The notes: generated by a model not told the origin, from the sequence alone. A DNA stretch of 64,000 nt from Viscum album (GCA_963277665.1 OY728122.1:2127550024-2127614023), one strand, 5' to 3'. Numbered from the stretch's first letter, positions 13,901-24,334 are shown. Translations and numbers: made by a program.

Positions 13901-16271
13901 AACATCATGTACTTGAGTACATGATAATAGATTTCCTAATAGCTGAGAATGACATTGGATAGACGATCAAAGTATTGCTGTCTGAAATTGGAGGTGAATA
14001 AAAATCAATTGAATTTGAGAACTACCTTGAGAAACATGGAATACAACATGAGGTGGGTGATATGTGGACTCCACAAAAAATGGAGTTGTTGACCAAATGA
14101 ATTGATAGATAATAGTATGGATAGAACTATAATAATTTAGTGTTGCATCTCTCTCCATTTCGAGAAAAGTGATGTTCATGCTACTGTTTATATTCATAAT
14201 TAAACATGGATTTATATAGTGGAAACCATAACACTTTATATTATATGGAATGGAAGGAAGTATTCTTTAATTTATTTTAATGTTTTTGGATGTAAATGAT
14301 TTATCCAAAACAATGATGGTAATCATGGGATGTATAGAAATTTTTCTTATGAAGGAATATTCCTCGAATATTCAATGAATATAAAACAATAAAAATTGTT
14401 TGATAAAATCATTGGAAAATTGATGGAAGACGTGTTGTGATGATCATTAAGGATAAAACCCGAAATTATTCAAGAAATTTTAATACTGATCCAACAAAAG
14501 ATAAGGAAGAATGTGTACATGGAATGGATCCAAATACCAAAGTAGAGGAAGGCATGAAAAACACTCATGAATTACATCATGATGTGGACTCAGAATAAGA
14601 ATCAGAATAGGAAAACATAGATGATGAAAATTTAACTGATCCTCATTAGAGAAATCATAGAATATAATTGTATTAATCCAACATTGTTGGGGATTGGACA
14701 TCTCCCACCTAGCCAAGGAGAATGAGGAATAATGCATAATTTTCATTCTTATCATTTGTGCAACCATCCACTATTGAAGAATCTGAAATGGATATATCAC
14801 GAGTTAAATCCATGAATGAAGAGTTGGATCAGATTGATAAGAATAAAAAATGGTATCTAGTTAGGAGTCTCAAAAACCATATTGTGATTGCTATGCAGTG
14901 TATTTTAAAAAAAAATTGACCATGGAAATGTGGTCGGAAATAAGTCCTGACTGGTTGTAAAAGATATTCCCAGATTGAAGGTGTTGATGATGAAAGAACC
15001 TTTTCCCCAATAGCTATATAGGAGTCAATCATACTATTTCATTCCATGTCAATTTAAATAGGATAAAAAGTGTATAAATGGGTTGCCAACACAACATTAT
15101 GGAGTTCTGTTCTTGAAAAAGATGTCTACATTGAACAAACAGGGGATTTTCGTCTTGGTGATTATGAAATTAAGGCTAAAAAATTAATGAAGGCTCTCGA
15201 TGATCTAATATAGGAACAACGAGCATGGTACTCTCTACTGGATTCTTATCTATTGATGATTTAATTTAAAAGAGGATGGGAGGATCACAATATCTAAGTA
15301 AATAAATATCAGAACGATCAGTTCATTGTTATGGTGTACGTAAATGATATTATATATGGTTAAAGATGGAATGGATTAGTGGATGGATTTTAAAATCACA
15401 TGAAATAAGAATTTGAAATGTCTATGATTGGTGAACTCGCATACTTGTTGGGGCTGGAGGTGATTCAAAGGAAATACAACCCTTACATTTATCAGGAAAA
15501 GTATAAAACAGAGTTGTTGAAGAAATTCAATACCCATTATTCAAAACAAATGTCAACTCTGATTGTATTTGGGAAAAAATGAGAAATCATGATCATCGAA
15601 CTTCTATAGATCCTTCAATATAAAGGAGAATCATTGGAATCTTATTGTATATGATTACGACACTGCGAGATATTGTGTTTGAAACATGAGTAGTGGCCCT
15701 CTTTATAATTAATATAATGGAAGAACATGTGGAATCACTAAAAAGAATCATGATGTACATTCAAGGAACTCAAAATTATGTTTTATACCTTGTTGTAGAA
15801 AATGATAATGAACTTTTAGAATTTTGTGATGTTGACTGGGCTGGAGATGTGGTGAGTAGAAAATCAATAAGTGGGAGAGCATTCTTCATTTGCAAGAAAT
15901 TTATGTGTTGGGTGAGTAAGAAACCTGAAATAACATCTCTAGGTACTGCTAAAGATGAATATATCTCTGTTAGGATGGCTTTCACTCAAATCCTATGGAT
16001 GAATCAACATCTAATTTTTATTGGTGATGAGGTGAAATAAATAAGGCTGATTCACTATGATATCAAGAGAAAAAAGGATCTTACGAATAATCTTTTTCAG
16101 TATTCTCATATGAAACACATTGTAATCAGATATCATTTCATAAAGGATAATATAGAACAATGAATGATAAAAATGGATCATGTTCAAACTGTTGATCTAG
16201 TGGCTAACATACCGACCAAGCCATTATTAGCACATGTGTTTGAGAAGCATCAGATGAATCTTAGTGTTTAA
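10971..16271 (+). pseudogene. C1 Ty1/copia gag-pol remnant, SIRE/Maximus-like
   Basis: This is a polyprotein pseudogene in all frames, in copia order (PR-IN-RT-RH). A gag block lies at about 11250-11460 (KEEKLHVFYSRFDDLKMHF). A degenerate zinc knuckle follows at about 12770-12835 (GYLGHTMSCYEY). The protease active site is intact at 13219-13236 (WILDSG, then STHM). The integrase zinc-binding start is at about 13590 (LWNHRMGHI). The RT entry at 14800-14880 reads MNEELDQIDKNKKWYLV, followed by VYIEQTGDF (about 15125) and EQRAWYSLLD (about 15217). The catalytic YVDD has become YVND (15337-15348). RNase H at 15693-16040 keeps CDVDWAGD, RKSISG and TAKDEY. The frame ends near LVANIPTKPL and stops at 16269-16271. 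Element order and motifs support a copia element of SIRE/Maximus type; clade assignment is by eye. Confidence 0.88.
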
Positions 16272-16799
16272 CCACCTCCTCATGCATGAGAACGTTTTGA
16301 GGTTACCCACACCTCTGTTTTTTATCTATTTTAATAGGTTTTTGAATTTGATGTAGGTTTATGTTGGAGATACGATCTAGGGGTAGTGTTCTTGAACTCT
16401 ACAATCAATAATTTTTTTCTTTTGGTTAATTTTCAATGATAGAGAATTGATAAAATCAAAGGTATAGAGAATGCATAATGGAGAAAGGAGAGGTTTGATA
16501 TTTTTTCAAGAAATTTGTTTCTGGTTATAGGATAAATTAATTAATTACAATGGGGGAGAATTAGAATGAAACACTTAATTCAGTGTTATGAAAAAACTAT
16601 TGGGGTACATGGACATCTATAAAGCATTCCAATACAAGATAATCCAATTCATGCATACCCACCTATTTTCTACAATTAGAATTTCTCACATATACATAGA
16701 GTTTGGTTGGAGGTGTTGTTTATTGAATATTAGGTTTTGATTTTGTAGGTGCTTCATTGAATTTATCTACAGATTGAATACAATCCCAAAGAGGGAGAT
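16272..16799 (+). other. C1 3' untranslated spacer and polypurine tract
   Basis: This is a non-coding spacer between RNase H and the 3' LTR. The polypurine tract aaagagggagat (16788-16799) abuts TGTTGGAACA, the LTR start at 16800, the usual layout of this copia group. A second purine run, tgggggagaattag, lies at about 16552-16565, far from the LTR. Nothing else is recognised. Confidence 0.75.
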
Positions 16800-17869
16800 T
16801 GTTGGAACAAAGGATGTTCTTCTCTGCAAAATGGAAAATGGTTTGTGATTGTTGTAAATCGACATTGGGTTGATCATGGAGTTTCATGGTACGTGGTCTT
16901 ATGATTTAGGATGAATGTAGTATTGATTTTGGTACAGTTTCCTAGTCTTTTCTAAATTTTTGGTCCATAAAATCGTGAGTTTTTTTTTTGGAAAGGAAGG
17001 GTTTTGGAAAAGCAATGGAAAACCCTGAACAGGTTTTGGGAAAAGATCACGGATCAAGAAAATTGGTATGAATAGTGGAATGTAGTTCACCATAATGTAG
17101 GAATGGTATGCATAACACGTAGGAGGAAGGATTCGTAGATGGATGGTGGTTAATGGGAAGGTATGAGGTTCACAAGAGGTAAATGGTTTGCGGGATGGCT
17201 GTAATTTTTGAAAAATATGCAGAATTTTGAGAAGTTGTGGTGGGTGTAATTTGTGGAAATGAGGAGGGGATTTTTTTCCATCTTGTAGGGGAAATGGTGG
17301 TACACATACCACATATTTTATATATTTCACAGGAGATGCATTGTACCCCATAAAGGCAATACTGTAATGATGATTTACTATAAATCAGTTAAGCATAGAC
17401 CGCAGATCTATTTTCCAATTTAAGGAGAACTAATCCCTTCATTAGTGTGTGGATATGTGATTAATAATTAGAGAGGAATTCCGTGAAATCTAAAATTTGT
17501 AAATCAGAAAATAAAACCTAAAAGACTTTAATTAAAATATAAAATAAATTTAGTGATGCCCAGAATTGTTAATTGAACATAGTATGTGGCGGAAGAAGAC
17601 CAATACATAGAAGGAATTTCGTGGAGGCAGATTTGGTTTACAGAGAAGAAGTACGCAGATGCGGTTTGTGAAGTCAATACACAATCACAATTTTTAGAGG
17701 ATTACATAGAGAAAGCATCACTATATGAATAGTAAGGATGTGTGGAGGAAGCCTCATAATAGGAATTTTAAGGAAATATGCAGTGGATGTAAATAATTAC
17801 ATCAACAAGTAGGAGTTGTTGGGAGAGGAAGCACTCAAGGTATGTTGTGTAGTCTGGATTATGGAAGAA
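16800..17869 (+). repeat. C1 3' LTR, segment 1
   Basis: This segment starts TGTTGGAAC immediately after the polypurine tract and aligns with about 9308-10386 of the 5' LTR. It stops at the CACTA transposon, whose target duplication gaa is 17867-17869. The 150-codon open frame on the opposite strand here (16899-17351) has no counterpart in the other LTR and is not treated as a gene. Confidence 0.85.
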
Positions 17870-17882
17870 CACTACAAAATAA
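17870..17882 (+). repeat. CACTA left terminal inverted repeat
   Basis: cactacaaaataa pairs with the right end at 12 of 13 positions, the first 10 perfectly. In En/Spm elements the terminal CACTA is what the transposase cuts. Confidence 0.92.
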
Positions 17883-17889
17883 TTAGTTT

Positions 17890-18120
17890 TTTCCAACATA
17901 GGTATATCTGTTGGTAAAAGTGCATTTTCTATTGGTAAAACGTTTTACCAACAAAAATTTTCCTGTTACTAAATTGTCGGTAAAAACGATGTCGCTAAAT
18001 TTTATTGCGACAGATAAAATTATTCTGTTACTATTATAATTATACCAACAGATAATATATATGTTAGTCAAAGTGTTTAGCAATGGATTTATATGACAAA
18101 TATATATGTTGGTAAAAAAA
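17890..18120. repeat. CACTA left sub-terminal repeat region
   Basis: Multiple direct and inverted copies of a short core (ttggtaaaa, taccaac, gtcggtaaaa, ctgttact) crowd this region, matching the array at the right end. In En/Spm such sub-terminal motifs bind the TNPA-type protein; here that role is inferred from position. Confidence 0.75.
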
Positions 18121-18918
18121 TAACCAAAATATCCAATCTGTATAAATTAAATTTAAATACAAATTATAAATTTTTATTGCTATTAAAATTTCATATTATA
18201 TTTATTAATTTATCATATATAATACACAAATTTTAATTATCAAGCCGATGACTATTTTAACACATGTTTAAACAGAAAAAGATTAATTATATTAATAATG
18301 GAATTTAATACAAAATGAATCAATACATAATTGAAGTTGATTGATAAGACCATAAAAACACAAAAAATGAAGATCCATCTATGCAGTTGTTGTCGTCGCT
18401 CCCCCACCACCCATGTCATCTCTTGAATGCAATCCTCCGGCACTTTCATATCTTGAATGCAATCCTCCTGCAACCATCATGGAAGAAGAATACATTCTTC
18501 TCCCAAAGATCTTTCATCACCACCAAAGTAGAAGAAACAAACCAAATCAACCTCATTACCATTTTGAAACCTCGAGTCGATGTTATGTCACACTCTGAGA
18601 AAAATATCTGCATGAATTGAAACCAAAAAAACAATACAGTAAAAAAATGCAAGCCGAAGATTTAAGAAATTGAGCAGGAAAAAAAGGTAGAGAAAAAAAC
18701 AACTCCCCTAAAAAGTCTAGCTTTGTCCTCCGGATTGAGTCAACAACAACATCCACACTTATCTTGAATGAAAAAACCTGTTTTCTTACTTCAAATCACC
18801 TACACAATAGTGTATTGAAAAAAGAAATTACAGAAATAGTATTCTCATAAAAAAATTCAAGAAAAACCAAAAAGATCACATTATTATCTAGGTAGTATCT
18901 AGGGATTGATCACAACAG
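18121..18918. other. CACTA interior, unassigned, with a short repeated exon-like piece
   Basis: This part is mostly AT-rich and unassigned. At 18378-18478 a more GC-rich piece contains two near-identical copies of cttgaatgcaatcctcc (about 18423 and 18453), followed by cctccggattgagtcaacaac at about 18727. It may be a fragment of a captured minus-strand gene. The small open frames here overlap on both strands and none is recognised. Confidence 0.35.
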
Positions 18919-18949
18919 TTGTCAAAGTTTAGGAGGGACACTTCTAATA

Positions 18950-20075
18950 GAAATGGGTTTTGTTACAGGAACTATAATTCTCAAAAGAGGAAATTGCCAT
19001 CAATATTTGAAATCAAATCCATAGAGCTCACAATAGAGGAGACCCTCAGCAAGATCACTATGATCCGTAATTTCCCCATAAGGAGGCTCGACTATAAGAT
19101 TAGCTCGAGAATCCATTCCAAGAGAGAAATATGCACAAACAGAAATCATACTTGAAGTTGTGCTGCCAGGCGCACCCATGGTGCTAAAGTTCGAAGGTCC
19201 AAAAAAATATTATTTTAATGAAAAAGGTTAAACATTAAGTTCTTGTAAAGGAATATTAAAATAGAACACCAGCTTGATTTTGTTTAATCTCAAAAGAACA
19301 TTAAAATAAAATCAAAAGCATGTGAAGTATCTATTCAGACAGAACACAACCAGAATACCAACAACTCAGATAATGGATTCAGCAAGCATGTTTTAGTACA
19401 ACCATCAAAAAAAACGTAACCAAAAATCAAAGCATACAAACTACTATCTAACCACGCATAAAGACAAAACCAGCAAGAAAAGCATACAAACAAACTCTAA
19501 TGAAAATCAAGACAGAACCAACTAGAAAATTTCCAACAGACACTTCACTGAGTTAATCAACATGAAAAAAGAGTGATAAACACAACATTAATTTTAATCA
19601 TATAATCTCTAAAAACAACATGAAAACAATATGAATAGATTACTCTCCTGAAATTTTCATCTTTAATCAAAGCACTCGGTTGTTGTACTTCCATTGAATT
19701 AATGTTGAGAGTAACATCCCTATTTCCATTTCCTAAAGTTAAACCCGGTTGGTCCATTCTACACTTAAAAAGTAAAAGATGATTCAAAGAATTAATTTCA
19801 TCATCGAGATTATTAAAACCACGAGCATAAATCTCAAGGTTAAGAAACAATGATCTTTGAAGTTTCCCCTGATTCACAAAACCGTAAGCATAATTTTTGA
19901 GAAAAAATTTAACTGCTTTTTCAATCAGTTTAGCATCAAATTTAGAAAAAAGGAATCTATAAAGTTTAAACCCATCAAAATTTGAGAAAAGAATATAAGG
20001 ATAGTATTGCATGTTATAATTACATCTCATGAGTATATCCAACCAGCGGAGCTGCTGGTGTCTATTGCAGATCAA
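18950..20075 (-). pseudogene. Captured minus-strand gene fragment, unknown product, possibly two exons
   Basis: On the minus strand, 20075 down to 19557 is open for 172 codons, ending in Phe-Ile-Thr-Leu-Phe-Ser-Cys. A second frame with natural-looking composition runs from about 19185 to 18995 (MGAPGSTTSSMISVCAYF, then VEPPYGEITDHSDLAEG). Between them the minus strand is T-rich and intron-like, with GT near 19645 and a pyrimidine-rich stretch ending near 19205. That suggests two exons and one intron of a host gene picked up with its introns, unlike the neighbouring G-beta copy. I do not recognise the family and saw no transposase motif in it. Splice sites and strand are inferred. A domain search of both frames would decide whether it is one gene. 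Confidence 0.4.
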
Positions 20076-20188
20076 CTGAAAATTAGGTTCGGAAAACTCT
20101 GAGATAATCTAGAGATCATGCATTGAAATTGAGCCTAGATTGACAGTGCCAATGATTTTAATGGCAGTCTATTGGTGATTTTTTGGAG

Positions 20189-21327
20189 ATGTCAGTAGTG
20201 GAGCCCAGGGAACGGCATCTGGATGCTATGAAGATGATAAACAATCTCAGTGGTTGGTTGCAGCAGAAGCGACTTCAACTTCTCGACACTTATGTCTCTA
20301 CATACGCGCGGTTGCAGGGAAGAACTGTGCTTATCTTTGGACCGACTGATCTTGTTTTCTATAGAACCCTACATGGGAATATAGGGAAGTTTTATTCATT
20401 GGACTAGACTCCATATAGGAATAGAATTTACAGTGCTTTTCAAGATGGCTGATTAATAATTTGGAATGTTCTAACGAGCCAGAAAGCTCATGCCATAAAG
20501 CTAACCTGTGTGTGGGTCATGATGTGTTCTTTCTCTCTTGGTGGTTAGTTAGTTTCCTATGGTGGACTTAGTAGTGTATGATCCATATTCAACCATAATT
20601 CTCGAACTGAAATGGATGTAAATTTATCAGTATCAAAAATGCTCAGTGGGCATAATGGTTATGTTTTGTGCTGCCAATATTTTACTGATGATGACACCTT
20701 CCATATAACCAGTTCCGTTGATTAGACATGTGGATTGTGGGATATTACTACTGGCCTTAGAACCTCTTTATTTGGTGGTGAATTTCAATCTGGCCACACT
20801 GCTGATGTGTTGTGTGTCTCAATTAGTAGAACAAACTCCATAATTTTTGTTTCTGGTTCATGTGATACTACTGCCCAATTGTGGGACACATGAGTTGCAA
20901 GATGGGAAGTCTGTAAATTTCATGCACATAAAGGAGATGTGAATTCTGTAATGTTCTTTCTAGATGGGGATAGATTTGGAACCTGCTCGAATGATGGAAC
21001 CTGCAAGCTATTTGACCTTAGGACTGGGCACCTGCTTCAAGAATACTATCAGCAATGTGGTGACACTGATATCCCCCATGTCACCCCATTGCATTACCAA
21101 TATAATGGAGGCTTTTGTTTGCGGGATATTTGAATGGTGAATGTTATGTGTTGGATGTTTTACTCACAAATATGGTCTTGAACTTGAGATTTCCCCAAAA
21201 CACCCACAGGAGTGACATATGTTGATAAGGGTTGTCTGGTGAGGGAAGTTCCTTATGTACAAGAATTTGGGAGACAAATTTAAAGGTGTGGGCATTTGGA
21301 GGGCACAGAAGGGAATCTAATCCTTGA
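20189..21327 (+). pseudogene. AGB1-like: Full-length intronless pseudogene of a plant heterotrimeric G-protein beta subunit
   Basis: Plant G-beta forms the seven-bladed WD40 propeller that pairs with G-gamma at the plasma membrane. The copy starts at ATG 20189 (MSVVEPRERHLDAMK), keeps the N-terminal helix (LQQKRLQLLDT), then blades with [59 protein letters not shown] (about 20740-20800), [34 protein letters not shown] (about 20930) and DLRTGHLLQEYY. It ends VWAFGGHRRE at about 21318, where plant G-beta proteins end. The span (about 1.14 kb) equals the usual ~377-codon coding length, with no introns although plant G-beta genes have several, so this is a retrocopy. Several in-frame stops and small frame changes inactivate it. 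The plus-strand frame at 20939-21133 is only one piece of it. Confidence 0.9.
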
Positions 21328-21672
21328 AGAACAATGGAACATTTCAGGTTTCTTTACTACTCAAGTCATTTTTGTGTTGTAAAGGGCATCCTTCTACCTT
21401 TTTGCATGGGTCTCTTCTATTCCTGCTTTATGCTCACTCTAGATGGCAAAAGCTGCATATCATTTTTAATGGAAGGACGATGGTTTCCCCAAGAAGATGA
21501 CATATTACAGTTAATTGCAACTTCTTTTTGCTTGTTCCAGTGCACCACCCCACTAGTTTAGGGATTTCCTAGGTATTGTTAGTGCCTTGTTTGGTATTAT
21601 ATTAATTTTTCTACTCTTGGAATTTGTTTTTTTTTGCTGGGCTCTCTACCCTAGTAATATAAAATAAAAAAT
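21328..21672 (+). other. Putative 3' UTR and degraded poly(A) of the G-beta retrocopy
   Basis: The sequence following the G-beta stop is AT-rich, without coding constraint, and ends in an A-rich run (aaaataaaaaatc, about 21660-21672) that could be the remains of a poly(A) tail. This supports an mRNA origin. The 3' boundary is a guess. The 75-codon open frame at 21334-21561 lies entirely in this UTR-like stretch and is not considered a gene. Confidence 0.45.
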
Positions 21673-22435
21673 CTATGATGGAGTGTATCCAACAAGCATG
21701 GATTCATCATGAAATAAATTTAATTTAGCATACAGATCATATTAAATCAGCTTGTAACAGTGCTCTAAAAGTATACAGGCAGGTATTTCAGTGTACATGA
21801 TTTTATCCAATGAATATTCAATATGATTTTCAACAAACCCATGGAAAATACATGTCAAAAAAACACCATCATTCCTTTAGACTCAAATATTAGGCACTAA
21901 CACATAGCCATCATAACAAAGAGGGTTCCAACACGTAGCAAAATGAATGATAAGTTCAATTCAAAATAAAAAACGAATGAATAATGTACTTCCCTAGAAT
22001 GAGATGGTGTTATCATCTAGCAAATGATGAACAACCCATCCTTCTCTATTTAAATTGCACTCAAACTGATTTTTCTCATTGATGTACCTACAAAAGAAAC
22101 AAAATTGACATCGGATTCAATCATTTTAGTTCAAGAAAGATAAAGATGGAAAGACCGACACCGATTGGGGCTGGGATGACCACCTTCATGACTTAGCAGG
22201 GCCACCGAAGAAGAAAACGGAATCCACCCTTAACGAAGACTGTCTTTGAGATCTTGTCGCTGAAACAGGATACAAAACAGGGAAATTGAAACTGTCTTAA
22301 GTTTAAATCGACATACCCAATAGTGAAACAGGGAGAGGGAAGATCAAATTAGTTGTGGGTCAATCCAAAATTATGGTGAATAAACCCTAAAGAGAAAACA
22401 TCAAAAGAGATCGAAGAAACACTGAAATAATTATA
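21673..22435. other. CACTA interior with two exon-like patches
   Basis: Two patches look like captured exons. On the plus strand, about 22127-22249, after a tttag acceptor, the frame reads KDGKTDTDWGWDDHL then KKKTESTLNEDCL and stops. On the minus strand, about 22088-21996, after a ttttgtag acceptor, it reads YINEKNQFECN then EGWVVHHLLDDN and stops. I do not recognise either. They lie on opposite strands, so at most one may be real or they come from different genes. The rest shows nothing. Confidence 0.3.
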
Positions 22436-22680
22436 CAAGACTGAACTCAGAGAGCATCACAACCAGAAGAAGAACACCACCGAACGCGATTGAAGAAAGA
22501 AACGAGGAGGTAGTGCGATGCATGCCGAGATAGGGGCGATGAGATGTAAGGTGGGATGATGGGAGGTGATTCCGGAGCAGGGCAGGGCCGGATGGGAGGC
22601 GGGGCGGTAGGAGGCGACGCTGAACCAGGACCGGTGCGTGGGCGGCGATAACATTGAAGAACAATCGCCAATTAGGGTTG
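22436..22680 (-). pseudogene. GC-rich captured first-exon-like block in the CACTA element
   Basis: This is the most GC-rich stretch outside G1, abruptly bordered by AT-rich DNA at 22680. On the minus strand it is open through it, with a Pro/Arg/Ser-rich upstream part and then MHRTTSSFLSSIAFGGVLLL, a signal-peptide-like hydrophobic run near 22470-22520, ending SEFSLV and stop. Three overlapping minus-strand frames are open, so frame is unproven. It resembles a 5' exon or promoter-proximal CpG-rich region taken from a host gene. Family unknown. Confidence 0.4.
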
Positions 22681-22959
22681 TGATTTTTTTTATAAAAATT
22701 ACTTAGATGTTTATTAAATAAATAATATTTAAAAAAATAAAAACAGTTAATATTTAGAGAAAAAATCATGAACAATATTGAAAAATATAAAAACATATAA
22801 TATTTTGAGAATGTAGAAAATTAAAATCAGTTATATGTTTTTAATAAAATCTCAATAAATAAAAAATTACTTTGGCCGTAAAAATAATATATATTTATAC
22901 AAACTATATATCTCTTAATTGGTTATTTATAAAATCCTTTTTTTATTATATGGTTTTTT

Positions 22960-23238
22960 GTAGAATTTTTTATTGACGATAAAAGATTTGTTGGTAATAG
23001 ACTTTATTAATAACAAATTATTATGTTAGTAAAAAAAATTGGTATTAGTATGATGAAGATTCAACTGTTGGTAAATGATATGTTGGTATTAAACAGTAAA
23101 TAAAAACAGATATATTTGTTGGTAAAAGGAAGTGTTGGTATTAAAAATTAATACTAATGAAACTTTATATCTGTTGAAAATGCTCATTTTTACCGACAGA
23201 TATATTATCTGTCAATAAATTTTTGTTGGTATAGGCCA
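22960..23238. repeat. CACTA right sub-terminal repeat region
   Basis: This array of ttggta/taccaac-type repeats (gttggtaaatg, gttggtattaaa, gttggtaaaagg, accgacagatatat, ctgtcaataaa) mirrors the left end. The motif atatctgttg occurs at both ends. Confidence 0.78.
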
Positions 23239-23251
23239 TTTTTTTGTAGTG
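23239..23251 (-). repeat. CACTA right terminal inverted repeat
   Basis: ttttttttgtagtg-type end. The reverse complement reads CACTACAAAAAAA and pairs with the left end with one mismatch. It is followed by the gaa target duplication. Confidence 0.92.
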
Positions 23252-23552
23252 GAAGGAGGACATTATATGAGGGAACAGTTTGTGCATTAACAATTCATTG
23301 AAAAGTGGAAAAAATCTAGATGTGAAAACAAGACATCAACATTGAATATATCTATAGTTAAGGATGTATGATTTAATGCCATCCAATTGAAGAAACCTTA
23401 ATGTCGATATACTGAGTTTAGATTCTTCACAGCATAGTGGGAAACGGGGGGTCAACATACATTATATGACAGATGTTGTGGGTTATCCCTAAATTCTTAT
23501 AAAGGTCATGTTCCTAGCATAGAGTTACAGTGGTAATATTCTGTACTCCACA
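23252..23552 (+). repeat. C1 3' LTR, segment 2
   Basis: This 301-bp piece of the copia LTR is stranded between the CACTA transposon and G1. It aligns with about 10387-10680 of the C1 5' LTR (for example 'atctatagttaaggatgt' at 10488 against 'atctatagttaaggatgt' at 23350, and 'cttataaagg' at 10630/23498). It ends with ccaca, the left target-site repeat of G1. Confidence 0.88.
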
Positions 23553-23622
23553 TGTAACGACCCAATCTTTTTGAGTAGTATATTAACTTACTCTTATTGA
23601 TTTAATAAGATGTTAATGGTTA

Positions 23623-23910
23623 ATGCAGAAAGAGGAGTTGATGGCTTCATCCAGTAGACTCGACCCTTATGAAGCCCACTTATCAGAGCTTGGGAAGGAG
23701 GTAGCATCTGTGGGCTTCGCTTTGGACCAAGCCCAAGCCGAACTCCAGCGTGTCAAGCTTGAACGGAAACGCCTACGGGAGAAGTTCAAGTTAGTAGAGA
23801 TTACTACTAGGGCAATGTTATCTGAGCCTCCCTCAGATTCTCTCACCATAGCACACCTTACACTTCGGTCTTATGCTGGTGTTATAAGGGGCTATGTGAC
23901 GAGACCCTAG
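23623..23910 (+). CDS. 95-codon coiled-coil reading frame inside the G1 LTR (5' copy), possibly an acquired exon
   Basis: An unrecognised protein of 95 residues, read from ATG 23623 (a second ATG is at 23641). Residues ~18-62 form a heptad-rich, charged helix (EAHLSELGKEV, AQAELQRVKLERKRLRE). The tail is SLTIAHLTLRSYAGVIRGY, then stop. It is far more GC-rich than the LTR around it, and is preceded by a splice-acceptor-like TTAATGCAG at 23617-23625 with pyrimidine/AT-rich sequence upstream, suggesting a host exon picked up into U3. The copy in the 3' LTR is open too and differs by one residue (Thr61 to Asn) and the stop codon (TAG/TAA). Because the LTRs are only recently separated, this does not by itself prove selection. 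It lies upstream of the LTR TATA box, so it would need a different promoter or read-through from outside. Confidence 0.5.
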   Translation: MQKEELMASSSRLDPYEAHLSELGKEVASVGFALDQAQAELQRVKLERKRLREKFKLVEITTRAMLSEPPSDSLTIAHLTLRSYAGVIRGYVTRP

Positions 23911-24334
23911 CTTCCTTGTGTAATCCTTTCGGGTGAATAAATTGAGATATCTTCCTTTAGTGATGTTTGAGGATTTTCTTTTGTCCGGATAATTTTAGGA
24001 TATATTTTATTGATGAATTTTTGAAAAAGGGGTATTTTAAAACATTTATGTAAACCCTAAATAACTAATGATGTGTAATGATTTTCAAGAAATGGTCTTC
24101 TACAAAAGTGTTCAGTAAGGAATTTGGAGTCTAATAAGATCAACTTAATTTTTGATGAATAGTAAATTATGAATAGTGATTTTACGCTTAGGATTAGTAA
24201 TATGACCAAATGGATTAGTATTTTCACTCAAAGAGAGTTTTAAAATAATTTAGACACCTAGATTAAGTAATGTGATTCAATAAAATTGGTAAATAACGGT
24301 TTCATAAATTATTAGTCAAGTATTAGTTTTTTCA

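Larger units (their letters stand above)
17870..23251. mobile_element. CACTA (En/Spm-type) non-autonomous transposon carrying host gene pieces
   Basis: This 5,382-bp element starts CACTACAAAA (17870) and ends TTTTTGTAGTG (23251). It is flanked by identical 3-bp duplications gaa (17867-17869 and 23252-23254), the diagnostic size for CACTA elements. Both ends carry dense sub-terminal repeats around ttggta. The empty site survives in the C1 5' LTR near 10387. I found no TNP2/TNPD or TNPA-like transposase, so it would need help in trans. The interior is less AT-rich than its surroundings and consists of host-derived fragments: a full-length intronless G-beta pseudogene, exon-like pieces on the minus strand, and a GC-rich block near the right end. 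It is thus a Pack-type CACTA. All coding cargo looks broken. Confidence 0.92.

Noticed and set aside
14480..14767. 95-codon minus-strand frame
   Set aside because: Antisense to the collinear C1 pol remnant.
16899..17351. 150-codon minus-strand open frame
   Set aside because: Lies wholly in the C1 3' LTR; the aligned 5' LTR (about 9400-9900) does not keep it open, and composition mirrors purine-rich LTR sequence on the other strand.
17890..23238. Sub-terminal short repeats as a CRISPR-like or satellite array
   Set aside because: Irregular spacing and mixed orientation fit CACTA sub-terminal protein-binding motifs; genome is plant.
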